64,000 nucleotides of DNA, from the NCBI GenBank assembly GCA_028829895.1, contig CM054182.1, positions 61,597,379 through 61,661,378 of the forward strand, given 5' to 3'. How positions within the stretch are numbered: the stretch's first letter is position 1; every line of letters begins with the position of its first letter. Both the position numbers and the translations under genes were made by a program. Below the pieces are notes generated by a model, which had not been told where the DNA came from, did no database searches, and saw only the letters and a list, made by a program, of their open reading frames with translations. Positions 12,601 to 27,600 of the stretch are shown here, one piece after another. The stretch is from Sinotaia quadrata. Taxonomy: Eukaryota > Mollusca > Gastropoda > Architaenioglossa > Viviparidae.

Positions 12601-15600
12601 GCTGCATGTTTACTTATGTTTTATATCATCCATTTCACACTTGTATGGCTGATACTGCATGACTCACTGCCATTGAGTGTCCATTTCACACTTGTATGGC
12701 TGATACTGCATGACTCACTGCCATTGATTGAGTGTCCATTTCACACTTGTATGGCTGATACTGCATGACTCACCGCAATTGATTGAGTGTCCATTACTTG
12801 TCAGATTAATGCTTTTCTTGAGGACAGATGCCACTTCATCTGCAAAATAAGAGAAAGCTGTTTTCTGTTGCTTCTACTTTTGTGTGTGTTAACTTTAGTG
12901 GGAGGTGTATGTTTTAGATCTGAAAAAATATTTTGCTCTTTTTTGTTTCTGATTGCATTTTTGTTAGGTTTTCTTCCTTCTGCTTGTTAATTTCAGCAAA
13001 GATGCTTAGATGTTTGTATTGTAAAATAAGAAAACCTTTGTTGTTGCTGTGGCTGCTTTCAGCTTGTTAGTTTATATGGAAGGATTGTTGTTATTCTGGT
13101 AACATCTGGTAACCATTAACAAGAGAAAGTATTATACCACTGAGAAAAAGTTTGAGGCAAGCAGGTTCGAAGCATTTATTTTAAATTGTATATCTCATAA
13201 TCTCAAATTATTGCTTAAACTTTGTTTTGTTATACACACTCATATTTGCATAATGTACAGTATTGCTCAAAAATTCATTTTCAATTCAGGAATTTCCCAA
13301 AATCTTCTGGACAGTGTCATGATGCCAACGCATAGATCAAAGGTAATCTAAAATTTTGTTTTCTGATTCAAAATGACACAAAAATTGTTTAGTGCATTAC
13401 TATTTGATATTAGCCATAGAATAACAGTGTCACTGTTTCATATAAATATGTGATTGCTTTTATTTAATAATGGATGTTGGATGTTTGTGATGTGAAAATA
13501 TCATTAGATACCATTTCAGCAGTAGATTTGGAGATTTGTAAAATGTAATCAGATGTCATTATGACAGTAATGTTGGTGAATGAAAATATGATTAGACTTC
13601 ATTATATTAATAATTATTGATATGAAAATGTGACTAGTTATCATTATGGCATTAGATGAAGATATAATTCGGGCACTAGTTGATAATATGTAAATGTGAT
13701 CACTTATCTTTTTTTTAATGGCAGTAGTTGTTGTTGGTCTGAAAGAATGATTAAGTATTGGCAATAAATGTTGCTGGAGTGTATGATTAGGTATCTATTC
13801 ACATGATATTAATGGTGTGGAAATTTTCCATAGCTTTAGGCAGTAAATGTTTTTGGTGTGTATAATTAGATATCTTTAGGCATAAGGTGTAACTGGTGTG
13901 CAAGTATTAGATATCATTAAGCAATAGATGTTGCCAGTGTGAAAATATGATTGGATATTTTTAGGGCATTAGTTGTTGGTTATAAAAATGTATGATATCA
14001 CAGGGCAATAGATGTTGGTAATATGAAAATATGATTAGATATCATTACAGCAATAGATGCTAGTTGTATAAAGATATATTTAGATATTACAGCAATAGAT
14101 GCTAGTGGTATGAAGCTATATTTAGATATTACAGCAATAGATGCTAGTGGTATAAAGATATATTTAGATATTACAGCAATAGATGCTAGTGGTATGAAGA
14201 TATATTTAGATATCATTACAGCAATAGATGCTAGTGGTATGAAGATATATTTAGATATTATTGAGTAGTACCAGTAGATGTTGGTGATATGAAAATGTGT
14301 TTGGACAATAGGTGTTGATGATGTGGAAGTATGATTAGATATTATAGGGCAATATATGTTGATGATATGAATCTATGTTTAGATATCAAAGGATAACGTG
14401 TTGGTTATATGAAAATATGATTAGATATTATAAGGCAGTAGATGTTGGTGATAAGAAAATATGATTAGATATCATAGGGTAATAATAATATACAGAAAAT
14501 ATGATTAGATTTCATTACAACAGTTGATATTGGTGATAAAAGGATGATTAGATATTGCTTTGTTTTCTTTCCTGATATTATAATTAATAAATATTTATTT
14601 ATTTCAAACTACACGCATGCATGTGCACACACACACATACACCCACAATCTAAAATTTGGTCCTCTATAGCTGTTTTGTTTTACAAGTAATGAGCATGAT
14701 TGAAACCTAAAGAGACATAAACACAATGTAACCTGTCACTTAACCCAGCAGTAAATTATTCAAAATTTTTCAGCAATTGGCATTATTTTAAAATAAATTA
14801 TTGTTGTTTTTAAATTCAGATTTTAAAATATCAAATACCTGTACTCATTTGCTATGCAGTACATTTCCCGTGTAACACTTCCTTATACAGGCGTGGTTGT
14901 TTGACTTTGGATCATATTACTATTTATACTGAGTTTTTTTTGTGCAATTCTGTTTACCCTCTCATGATATTCTCAAGCCATGATAACAAACTGTGACACC
15001 ATTGGCTGCCTATTCAAGGTCAGATAGCGGTCTATTATAGACATGGATTACATTACTAAGCTGAATATGTGATCATATCATGCAAACTTCTTTAAAGATT
15101 GGGGATTTTTTTTATATTCTGACCGACTTATTCTCTGTAGTTCTTACAACAGCACTAGTACTAGTAGTGAACTCATTCACTACTCCATTAAACGTGCATG
15201 TCAAGAGTAGTGGTTTGTGGAATTTTTTGTATGACATTGGTTTCCATAAGAACATTGTTTTAAATAAAACTTTTTCAAAAATAAAATTCTGTCATTTGCA
15301 TGATATATTCTTTTCACAGGCATCTGGCTTATGCCATAACAGTAGTTTCTGCTTTGTGCTCTATAGATCACCTCTCCAGAAACTGTCTTAGTCTATGCCC
15401 TAGCACTACCCATTCTTCAGCAGGCTGGGTAGCCAGGAGTTTTCTGTACAATCATTTCTTGTCACATCAATTCACAACCTAATGGTTGTGCAGTCACTAG
15501 GTCATTGGAGAGGGAATTGTAATTCTCTTTAGTGTTCATAAAAATGAGTTTTTTTTTCTAGTCCACATAAATGACATGGTGGGGTGGGTGGGGGATGGGG

Positions 15601-18600
15601 ATGGGATGTTAAGTTAGTTCAGGAGGTGAATACAAACATAAAGGAGTGACTTGATTTGTGATAATTAAAATTGGTTTGCTAGTATATACAGTTTCATTGT
15701 AAATAGAGTCTTACAATTTGTGTCTTGTCATTTACATGTTATGAGTACTTGATCTTGTTAGCACAGGTCTGTAGGTATACTTCATGGGACAATGCTTCTG
15801 AGATTCCATTTTAGTGGAAATCTTTTAAGATCCTGTTTATTAGCATCATCTTACAGGTTAAGATAAAAAAAATAAAAATTATGGGAGTCAGTTTTATAGT
15901 CAATATATGCTCTAATGTTGTTTGTCTTACAGGTCAAAGAGAGATACAATGTCTTACTCATTGAAAGACTGATCTCCATCATTGAATTGGCAAATCAGAG
16001 TTATGGTCGTTATTTGTTCTAATGTTGTTTGTCTTACAGGGCAAAGAGAGCTACAATGTCTTACTTGTTGAAAGACTGATCCGCATTATTGAACTGGCAA
16101 GTCAGTCAGGTGAGAATGGATGTAACAAATATTTTATTAAAGATAAAAAAAAAACCAAGATAACAAACTATTCACAGAAAAGGCAAATTTCTTTCAGCCA
16201 TTTCTTCTTTTATCATATACAGTTGGTCTTCGGTTATTGTATTTAATGCAATATTTTGTGTTTCTACATTAGCCAAAAGTTTTGTTAGCTGAAGTTGAGG
16301 TTTACCTGTTAAAGGGCTCAACTCTTTGGAAGGATACTATAAATTTGAGAGCAGAAAAACAATGCAAACAAGTCATCTGCGAGACCAGTGATTGTAAAAA
16401 GTTGTCGCTTGTCCAGTTGGCTGGAAAAGGTGTCAGCTTGTACTATGTTAGCCGAAGCATGTACTTTATCTGAGACAAGATTTACATTATGGAATCCATT
16501 CATTAGCTGAGTGTATTACAACACTACTGGTGGACTGAGTACTTAATTCAAATTCAAGAAAATATTCCAACTTACTGAGTTTTGCAGAATCTTTTCAGTA
16601 GTAGTGTAGCATTTTTTACCATTAGGAAATGGATTAACAATGCAGTCAGTATTTTATGATGCTTTCTTCATTCTGGAGTTATCTTTCTTGAACAAAATTA
16701 GCATATTGTCAAGATTTTATTTATTAATATCACTGTCACTTGTTTGAGATAAGAAAAACTACATGCCCCTAAGAATAGTGTTCTGTGTGTAATGTTGTAG
16801 GTAGTAAAGTTCGTCTGGCAACTCTGGACGTCAGTATCAAGTTGCTCAAGCAGCTCGTGAACTCTGATACTTGCTCCTTCCTACAAGACCGCCACCTGGC
16901 CTGCATAGAGAATGCACGCGAATGCAGCACACAACGACTTCGTACATTCTACAAGGCAAGGCTGTTAAACCATTTATTGGCCTGTGCTAAACACTGTCTA
17001 TTGTATGCTTATAGTGGAAGATGAGTTTGTCTTATATATATATTTATAGTGTGTGTGTGGTTGGATGGAAAGAGTTTTCTTTTTTAATTGTAATTCATTT
17101 ATTAAAATTAAAAAAAGAATTTTTTTCATTATATTTTTTTAATGCTTTACTGCTTAGAGTTTACTTCCTAAGATCATATTGTTTGTAGATTGCCAGGAAT
17201 GTCACAAAAAACATGAGGAAAAGACGTGTGTACATGTACACAGAAATGACAATCAAACAGTAGGGCACACACCGATTTTTGATATTGTACATGTGTATGA
17301 TTAAGGTATGAATAATGCATCACGTATAATATTAATTTATTTTGTAGTATGGTCCAGCTTTTACTTTCTTTAACTCTTTCTTTGATTCTTGCTGATTGTA
17401 CACTGTTAATTTTCTGGTGTGTTACATGTGCTTTTCAGAGTGAAGAAATATTTTTGGACATGTTTGAGGATGAATATAGAGAAATGACGGTGAGTACTAC
17501 TCACTTTAGGTGTTTTCACATGCATGCACATTTTCCTTCAGAAACTATTGGAAATAAATTTATAAAATTATTTATATTTGGAAGCTGTAAGGATATGTTG
17601 TGTTTGGGGTCATATACTAAATCAAATTGTGCTGCATTGACATTCAGATACCCATTGAACATGTAAATACAAATAATAAAAATTCACTCTCCTTTTAATG
17701 TATGCAGACCAGTATATAAATACTCAAGTAAATAATTATGTTCATCATTTCAAATGGACAATGAAGAAAATCAGCTTACAACTGAAATAGCAGTTTATAT
17801 TGTAGTTAAATGCATTCCTGCTGACTTTCATGTTGCATATTTTTTCCATTTTTCTTTTTTTACATTTTGGGCAGCGCTAATTCTAATACATTTTTATTTT
17901 GTTTGGGAAATTTGAGATTTAAACAGCAGGAGGTTGCTCATACATTAAAAAAAAAAATAGTTGTTGATAGACACTAGCATATAAATCCCTCTTTTATATT
18001 GTTTCATTTTATGTTGCCACATTACTGGCTCCTGAAATCAAGCAAGTTTTCTTTTGCTCCTCCTCTCCACCACTCCACATTGTGGTCATGACAGTATATT
18101 GATTGTTTTGCATCTTTCTCAGCATATTGTCTTAAAGAGTATATATTTTTTTTCTTTTTCATGTGGTTGTTTTTACCATTTAGAATCGACCTCTGAATGT
18201 GGAATACCTCATGCAGGATGCATCCATTTTACTTCCTCCCACCGGCACACCACTCACTGGCATAGACTTCAACAAAAGACTTCCCTGTGGGGAGGTGGAG
18301 AGAGCACGTAAGGTGAGTATTTCAATCACATTGTTTGGGAGTTGCGGTGATTGGAAGGTGAGAAATATAGCTTTTACCAGTAGGTCCAGTTGTAATCTAC
18401 TAATGGAATAAGAACATTTGCATTGTCTATCGCTGGAGCACTTGATATGGTATACTGTTTACGAATTATGTCAAACATGAATGTGTTCTGTTTTCCCTCA
18501 GTAAAGTATCATATTTGTAATTATTTTAATTCCAGAATGTGTTCTGTTTTCCCTCGGTAAAGTATCAGAATTTAAATTATTTTAATTCCAGGATGTGTTC

Positions 18601-21600
18601 TGTTTTCCCTTGGTAAAGTATCAGAATTTAAATTATTTTAATGTTCTTCACTTTTTAATAAATTTTTAAAACATGGCAAATTTAATTTTGTAAAGTGTTT
18701 GCAAATTGTTAAAAAAAAAATTGCTAAAAAAAAAAAAAAAAAAGTATTATCTCTAACATACACATCTACAAACCCAAGGGTGATTCAAAAAGTTGTCTTT
18801 ATTCCTCTAATATTTTTTAGAACAGTCTTTATATATCAACATTTACTTACTAATTCTATAACCAAAAACAGTCTTTATGTATCAATATTTACTTACTAAT
18901 TCTATAACCAAAAACAGTCTTTATGTATCAATATTTACTTACTAATTCTATAACCAAAAACAGTCTTTATATATCAACATTTACTTACTAATTCTATAAC
19001 CAAAAACAGTCTTTATATATCAACATTTACTTACTAATTGTATAACCAAAAACAGTCTTTATATATCACCATTTACTTACTAATTCTATAACCAAAAACT
19101 GTTTTCATATTTAGTGTCACTGGCACTGTACACAAAAAGTCTGCATGTAAGTTATTTGGCTTCTAGTACACAAACTGCCTGACCAACAGTGACCAACATC
19201 CTCAGTTTATATCCTTGTGTTTGTTCTTGGTATCAGCTTTGACTGAAATTGTTTGCTTTGAATGTGACTGTTTGAAAGAGCATTTTGACTTCCATCCCAT
19301 CCATCGTGACTGATATTGTTTGTTTTTAATGTGACTGTTGTATTTTGACTCCCATCCCTGCAAAGTGAAAGGACACACTTGTTGATGTTTGTCAAATACC
19401 TTCGTAGACATAGCCATAAATGGTTAACAGCTCCATTTTCTGTTGGCATCTTGACTTATAGCAGTCTCACACTGTTGGCAAGTCAGCATCTGCTTCATTG
19501 CCCATGCAGGTGAATCAAGTAAATTAGCAAAATTAGCAGACAAAATATAAACAGACATCGCATCGAGCCTTATCAGGTATTACTACATCCCTCTTGCTAT
19601 TGTGTTAGAGGGGGTGATGACAGAGAAATTGTGCATGTTAACTGCCAAGAAATTCTTGCTGTCAAGGCTTTGGACATGACAGTGTCAGAGAAAGTTGTCA
19701 GGACAACTATACTGGTGGATTATGCTCATTGCCATTGGGGCCAGTTCATTGAACCTCTGCTTAGTCAGTCTGGTCTTATTGTGATCTGCAGACAAAAACA
19801 TTGCTCTACAGGCACAACTCATTCCAAGACAGGTGAATGTGATAGCAGTCTTTCAACACAGGACAGCTCTTCATGGGAGTAGACACTACCTCCATCTGTA
19901 TTTACATTGGGACACATCATGTGTAGATCTGCTTGCTTCAAGATGGAATGTCTGCTGCTGGTGTGTGTGTGACCCTTCCTGGATTAAATCACATTTGCAG
20001 TAGACTTTAGTCAGTCAGTTGGAAGAATATGTTTGTGATTGTATAAACCTTCCTGCCTGCTAAACTGATGTCCCAAGATCCTTGTGAAACTCAGACAGCC
20101 AGAAGGTGCCACACCGATTCTGATAGTGGCATTCAAGTAAAAGAAAGTGGGGAAGGATATGCATGCTTCTTGAATATGCATTTGAATTTCTGAGAAAACT
20201 CTCAACCAGACCAGATCTGCTGCAATAGCCTTAAGTCCCAGTTCACATCCCCATGTCTTAGATTAACTACATTTCCATGTTTGGATATCGTAAAGTCAGT
20301 GTAGGGAAATGTCATTGAGAAGCAGACATTGCTGCAGATTGTGACTGAGTGTAGATCTCATATTTTGATTGTTATCAAATGAGTGGAGCATCTTTATTGT
20401 TGTTGCCACTAGTGGCAGTACTTATCAGAGGATTTGATCTCCATACTATGTCATTAAAAGCTTTAGCTAGTGTTTCCTTCTATTCATTAGTTATTTGAAG
20501 TAAATAAACTTCAGTTCCCTAAATTCAGGACTTTTAGGTTTATGTTTACTGGTACATTTTAGAAGACTAGACATTTCCTCAGATATATACAAAGAGAAAG
20601 GTGCAAGACTATCTCACTTTCCCTGCCTGTGATTAGGGGGTAGTATTGAATTATTTGAATTCTAGTCATTTCAAACTTCTCTTATACTACTGGTCTTGGC
20701 AACTTTGTATAGGATCATTGAAATTCATCCTTTATCTGGGGATCCACAAAATATTACTAATCTCAATAATGACTAATCAAAATTAAGCACAGATCCTTTC
20801 TTCATGGTTAAGAATAGATTTTTTAACAAGATTCATCAGTCAGTTGTTATCTCCCCTTTTCCAGACAATGCCAGCCAGAAAATGGATTGTTGCCACACCC
20901 AATTAGAGCTTTAAAGGTTACCATTAGTAATTATAATAATAAAATGTCAAATATTTTTTCCTTATGCTGTCAACTAGTTGTGTATACACTAAACCCTCCT
21001 TGCCACCAGCCCCTCTTAATTCTGTAGTCCTTCATTTTGGGTATTGGGGAGATTTCCCTGGGTAAAAATGTTATTATGTCCCTTTTGGCTTGTATGTCTG
21101 TGACACTATCAACACTCCTACAGTTTACACATTGGTAAGTATTCAAAAAATAACCTAGAGAAGTTCTTTTAAATAAAGTTGTAATTTTAACTGTTAATTG
21201 TCTTTTTGTTGCAGTGCTGTGTTCCTTTCTTACTGTTATAGTACTGTCTGATTTATGAAATGTCCCTCCTGTCAGCAAATGGCATATAGTGTAGCTTGTA
21301 GTCATTGCAGTAAAATGCTGACATGCTTTTGTGATAAATGTATATGGGTTGATTACAATTTTGAAACTTTTCTGATCTTAACAAGATTAGTATCTCTCTG
21401 TCTATATCTATCTATCTACCTATCTGATAAAATACAGTAAGTCAAACCCTGATCTAATATAAAAAGCCACAATGTAATGATTGCCACTTTAACACATTCT
21501 TTACTTAGTAATTGTCATTTTAGTTTCAAATTTTGGTAATTCCAATTTATCATTGCAGGCCATTCGCACATTTTTCCTTGTGCGTGATTTGTCTCTTAAC

Positions 21601-24600
21601 TTGTTGCATGAGACAGAAACACAGCTTCCGCTTACAAAGGAGGAAAACTGCATTAAAGTTAACGATGTTCTGGATCTTAGTAAGTGCATTTTATATTCAG
21701 AATTGTTAAGTCCCCTTTTGAGAATCACATTTCACTCTTTCACATTCTTTATTATAATGTTTACCTCACCAGAGTCCTGTTCATCTCTGATGTGGTTGGT
21801 TTGTGTGGTACTCTTGTTCATCCCTGATGTGGTTGGTTTATTTGGTACTCATGTTTAACCTTGATGTGGTTGGTTTGTGTGATACTCCTGTTTAACTCTG
21901 ATGTGGTTGGTTTGTGTGGTACTCCTGTTTAACCCTGATGTGGTTGGTTTGTGTGGTACTCCTGTTTAATCCCGATGTGGTTGGTTTGCCAACTTATAAA
22001 AATTAAAGTAGATAATAAATGTACACAGCCATCTCAGACAACTACCTTCGTGTTGCTTTTACTTTGATGGTTCTCATGCAGAAATATTCTAGACCTATGA
22101 TCAAACTCAGGTTTGGCATGCATTTTTTTTCATTTTAATGTAATGAACATTGAACATTAACTTTATTATTTTATTATAATACTTTTGGATGATCATAGAG
22201 GCATCCCTTTCATTTTTATTGTGTAAATCAGTAATAATTCTTATTGTTTTATATAGGCATTAACATATTTTCTGATTCACATGTACAAGATATTTCACGA
22301 AATAACCTGTTGCATGGTAAATATTGCAATGGTAATTGTATATGCCTGACCTAAAAATTGTTGAACTGTTAAATACAAAAAACTGAATAAAATGTTTATC
22401 AGTCACTTCAGCAAGGTTGGGTACAATTATTCAAACTTTAGATTTAGCTTGTAATCAAAAACTTGTTTGGGAAATTTAGCAATCGCTTCTGGCTTCTCAG
22501 TGATAGATAGTAGTAAATACTTTAAGTGATTTATTTGTAGACCATTTTCCATCTATATATTTATTGACTGATGAAATTATATTAATAAAAATGTATGTAA
22601 CAATCTGTGATGACACCTACGCTGTTATGAATATTATTAATTGAAAATGCATTAATTTATATATTACTAAAAACGCCCAATAAGACACCCAACTCATCTC
22701 TCACTTGACAGATCATCTGGAATTGCAGAACTCTATTTTCACTCATATACATATAATATAGATAGATGTTCTGCTGGCTCATTTTGCCTCACATTGGATA
22801 CTGGTTCTAAAATGTGCCTCTAGGCACACCAAACTGAACTGTTCCAAGAATTCTGCATGAAGTCTCTCAAGACCATAGTCAGGCCAACTTATGCCATGCT
22901 GGCTCTTGAATGGAGATCCACTATAGCCAAATTCCAGCAACCCTTGCTGTTGCCAGCAAGTGTAACAGTTGGAGTTGGGGCACATGTACCAACAGATCAA
23001 GTAGAGTGCTGCAGATCACTGCAGTCTGAAGCGGATAACTGGAGTAAATTGATAAAAGGCATGCTCTTTCCTGGAAAAACCAAATCAGAGCGACCGCACA
23101 AAAGATTCTGATCTAAAATGTTTTCACACTCCCGTATCTCCACTATTGTTCTCCTCTTACATTATCTGCAATAGAATTCATCAACCCCATTCATAACATA
23201 ATCAAATTCATGAATAACATTTCCACCATGGACAATGCCTATGCTCAGTAGTGTAATATACAAAATCTCTCTAATTACAAAACCATAAAATCAGTCGTCC
23301 TAAATACATGAAAATATTTCTGAGTCTTATTTCTCACATTCCTTTTCCTATCTCTGATGTTTTGCTGGGAGATGAGCAAGAAGTTAATTTTCCACCATCC
23401 CAGGCTGCCTGCAACCTAGGCTAATCCCCAAAGCACACCCTTTGGCTGGCCACATATGTTGGAAAAAGAGAAGATAGTGAATGTAGAAAAGGAGAGTGAT
23501 AGTTGAGAATATAGCTCTGAGCTCCATGGTATATACAGCCAGGTATCATAATTACAGGTGACAGACTACAATATACAACATGTAAGCCACACCAACACGA
23601 GTGATCTAAGTATCAGTATTAAAATATATTTAAAGAGAAAGAAATAAGATAGAACTGTGATTACATATAGTGAATAGTTCGATGGTTATAATTAGATTTA
23701 GAGTTTATAAATATATATCATTCATAATCATGACTGTGCAGTGTTGTAAGAGATAGTTTGCTTGAACCCTATGACACTGTTGTGGTTATCTGAGTTATGT
23801 TCATATGAATGAAATCATAAGTGAAGCTATATGAAAAGCCTTGAGTGAAGCTGTACGGCTGTTGATTTTAAGGCCCACAACTCAGGATGCTCCTGATGTT
23901 GTCGTCCAGGGTCTTGTGGTGCTGTCTCTGGCATGTAGGTCGTTCCACTCTGGTGTTGTTTCATGGTTCAGTGTTCATCGAGATTCAGTGTCAGAATAAA
24001 GTACCAATCTGCCAGAAAAGCACATGGATTTAAGAATTTGTCCACGTGTTGTATGACAGAATCTCTTACATACATGGTCAACATACAGTCTAATATTCTA
24101 AGTGAAATATATAACAAAACAATAATATAGTTAAAGATAAAACATGGATATAATATTTAGTTATACAAGCAAAACCACATAGCTTTTTCCCTTGTTAAGT
24201 TCTTACTCTGTTTTGTGTACACTTCACACTTTCCATTAAAGCTCAACTGAATGGGAAACATTTTTCCCCCAATGACATTATGGCAGACTTTTTATTTAGC
24301 TATTAGGCTATTTCCTGCATTTTCTAGTAATGCTCAACCAAGTGGAATTATTTTATAGAATGCTTCACAGCTTTAATTTCTTGGGTATTAATTTTTCTGA
24401 CAGTAAAATCTTGAAATGTGTTAAAATCACTAGCTGGGCTATGTCACCAAACCATTATTGTATTTTCTGGAGATATTTACTTCACACTTCCTTGGAAGTA
24501 TTAGATATACAAAATGCAAGAAATTATAGTGTTCATTAATAGATAATACAGGGATTCCAATGCATCAGTGTTTGTTTATAATTTACTGATAAAATATGTC

Positions 24601-27600
24601 AGTGTATGTTGTCGTTTACTGATAAAATGTTATGTATGCTGTCCTTTACTGATCAAATATGTCAGGTATGTTGTCATTTACTGATAAAATATGCCAGTAT
24701 TTGATGTCATTTACTCATAAAATGTCAGTGTTTGTTGTACTTTAATGATAAAATATGCCAGCATTTGTTGTCTTTTACTGATAAAATATGTCAGTTTTGT
24801 TGTCTTTTACTGATAAAATATGCCAGCATTTGTTTCTTTTACTGATAAAATATATAGTGTATGTTGTCATTTACTAATAAAACATATAAGCGTTTGTTGT
24901 CTTTTACTGATAAAATATGCCAGCGTTTGTTGTCTTTTTACTGATATGTCAGTGTATGTTGTCTTTTACTACTGATAAAATAAGTGTTTGTTTTCTTTGA
25001 CTGATAAAATATGTCAGTGTTCATTGTCATTTATTGATAAAATATGCCAGTGTTATATACTGATAAAATATGTCAGTGTTCGTTGTCATTTACTGATAAA
25101 ATATGCCAGTATATTGTTGAACTGTGCTTGTCAAAATCATGTCACATGCAGTTTGTAAAAAAGAAATTTATTGTTTGAAACATCTCACCATTAGGCAGCC
25201 TGTCACAACAAACAACACACAATAAATTAAAATATATTTGCTCTCAGCAAATGTCAGATAAAAAAATATATATATATACACCCACTCAGCATATCAGATA
25301 CAAATATATATACCCTCTCAGCATATCGGATACAAATATATATACCCTCTCAGCATATCAGATACAAATATATATACCCTCTCAGCATATCAGATACAAA
25401 TATATATACCCTCTCAGCATATCAGATACAAATATATATACCCTCTCAGCATATCAGATACAAATATAAGTGCCTTCAACAAATGCCCTTATGTAAATAT
25501 GGGCCTCAGCAAATGGTAGATGCAAAATATATGCTATCTCAGTCAATGCTACATACACTTTTATGTTCCTCCAACAAATATGAAATGAAGATGAATGTGC
25601 CCACATCAAATTCCAAATACAGACAAGTGTGCCTACAGCAAATGTCAAATACAGATAAATGTGCCCACATCAAATTCCAAATACAGACAAGTGTGCCTAC
25701 AGCAAATGTCAAATACAGATAAATGTGTCCACAACATATTCCAGATACAGATAAATGTGCCCACTGTTAATGCCATATATAGATTATTTAGATATATGTG
25801 CCAGAAACAATTGCAGCCTGCAAAAATAGTCTTGGTAAATGACAAATACAAATATTCATGTCCACAGCAGACATCAATTACAAATGTATATGCCCACAGT
25901 GAATGGCTAAGTACCTGACCTGAAAGTGACAGCATATAACTGTTACATTCCAATGTTCATTTAGAGATCCTGTCTCAGCGTAAGGATTTAAAGATTGTTA
26001 ATTTTTAACGTTACACCTATACTGATGACAGACTGGTTGCCAGACTCACCCTTCAGTTTCCTTAATTAATTCTCTCAATTTAGATATTAATTACAGAGAC
26101 AGATGAATCTGTGTAATATTGCGTGAATTGGGCACATTATCCTAATAACGACTAATTATGTGTACAAACATTCACATTTGACTCTGGCCACCAGCCCAAT
26201 TCCTTTCAGTCTTCCTCTCACTAATAATTAGTCAACTTCTCTTATTTGGATAACAAAAATATAAAAATTTAATATTTAACAATTTAACAAAATAATGAAT
26301 CCATACAGTGCATTCAAATACGAAGGTCATTAGGACTACCTATCCTGTCTTTAAATTTTATACAGATCGTAACACAAATTCTGATCTCAGAGTTTGTCAG
26401 ACGCCCACATATCTTTCATCAATAGTTATTGGAGAAATCCCTCAGGCAATTCACACATCAACAGTCCGTCATTGAATGTTCTAGCCAACTGGTCTGCATA
26501 ATTCGTCATACTTGAATGTTGTACCTTGGCATGAGGTCCTCAGCTCAATAGCTGGAGAACTCAGCATCAACTGAAATGCCAACCTAGAATTCCCAAACTG
26601 AATTCCAACCAACATGGAACAAAAATCTGGAATATAAACCTGCTCTGAAACAATAACAATTATTTCCTTGAGCGATAAACCTATAGTTCGCCGATCCGTA
26701 CATGGTGGCAACAAACAATAGGATCCTATCACAATTGACCTCAATTCGTATTTTGACAATGAAGATAAAAATGGTTTAAACCACACACATGCATGTCACA
26801 ATTAGAATAAAAATATGTCACACACAGGTGGGTTATAATTATCATATTAGCAAAAAATGTTTTGAATGCGCACAGCGTTTTATGATTGTCAACTTAATCA
26901 TTTCTTTAGTGGACATAAAATAACATTCCACAAAATCATTATACATTTCAATAAATCATTAGAATTATGGGACATGTTAACTTGGTCACTCTATTATCTG
27001 GCCACACATCAGGAGAAAATAGCAACAAATTCATATCAATCACGATAAAATATACAGAATCATGCTACAACATTCTTAATAAAATATAGTTAACAAATAT
27101 TAAGAAATTGATGTGTTACCTTGTCTAAATATTTAACGGGCTTATCTTCAATTCACGGAATAAGTGTGGCCCTTGTAAGTCTAGGCAAGGTCTCCCTCAT
27201 GAATAATTTTTCCCAATCCGGTTTCACACTATTTATGCACATCTCTGAATTAAGGGCAGGAATTCTGTCAGTCGAGCATTGTGTTTGAACAACTCCCATC
27301 CTCTCTGCTATTGTTTGAGCGTATTACATAATCTGCTTATAGTGATTGACATTTTCTTTTCAACATGTATGGGGCTCTCTAATTGCTCGTAATCTGCTAT
27401 GGCACGACGCATGTAATTAAACTTGGCTGCAATCACTAGAGAAATGCATAATACAAAAGATGAAAAACATCAAAAGAGCTTAACACTACAATGAAAATAA
27501 ATTTTAGATAGGAGGTCAGGCATAATTTGCCCTTGACTCCAAAACAGTAACCATAACAATAAATGGGTTACAAATTTACACTTGTCCATTTGTCAGTAAC

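Larger units (their letters stand above)
7916..13289 (+). other. CLEC16A intron with repeats and element fragments
   Basis: This is a 5.4-kb AT-rich intron. It holds short two-copy repeats near 8277-8375 (about 55 bp) and 9240-9340, a hAT MITE at 10696-10831, several (AT)n runs (10997-11010, 11226-11246, 11931-11945), a THAP-like fragment on the minus strand at 12019-12222, and a 55-bp minisatellite at 12630-12800. I see no further exon. Confidence 0.6.

Noticed and set aside
15080..15482. 103- and 60-codon frames in a CLEC16A intron
   Set aside because: No family features, and they do not splice in phase with the flanking exons.
24545..25905. Regular repeats that might suggest a CRISPR array
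   Set aside because: Units are contiguous without unique spacers, in an animal intron. Ordinary minisatellites.
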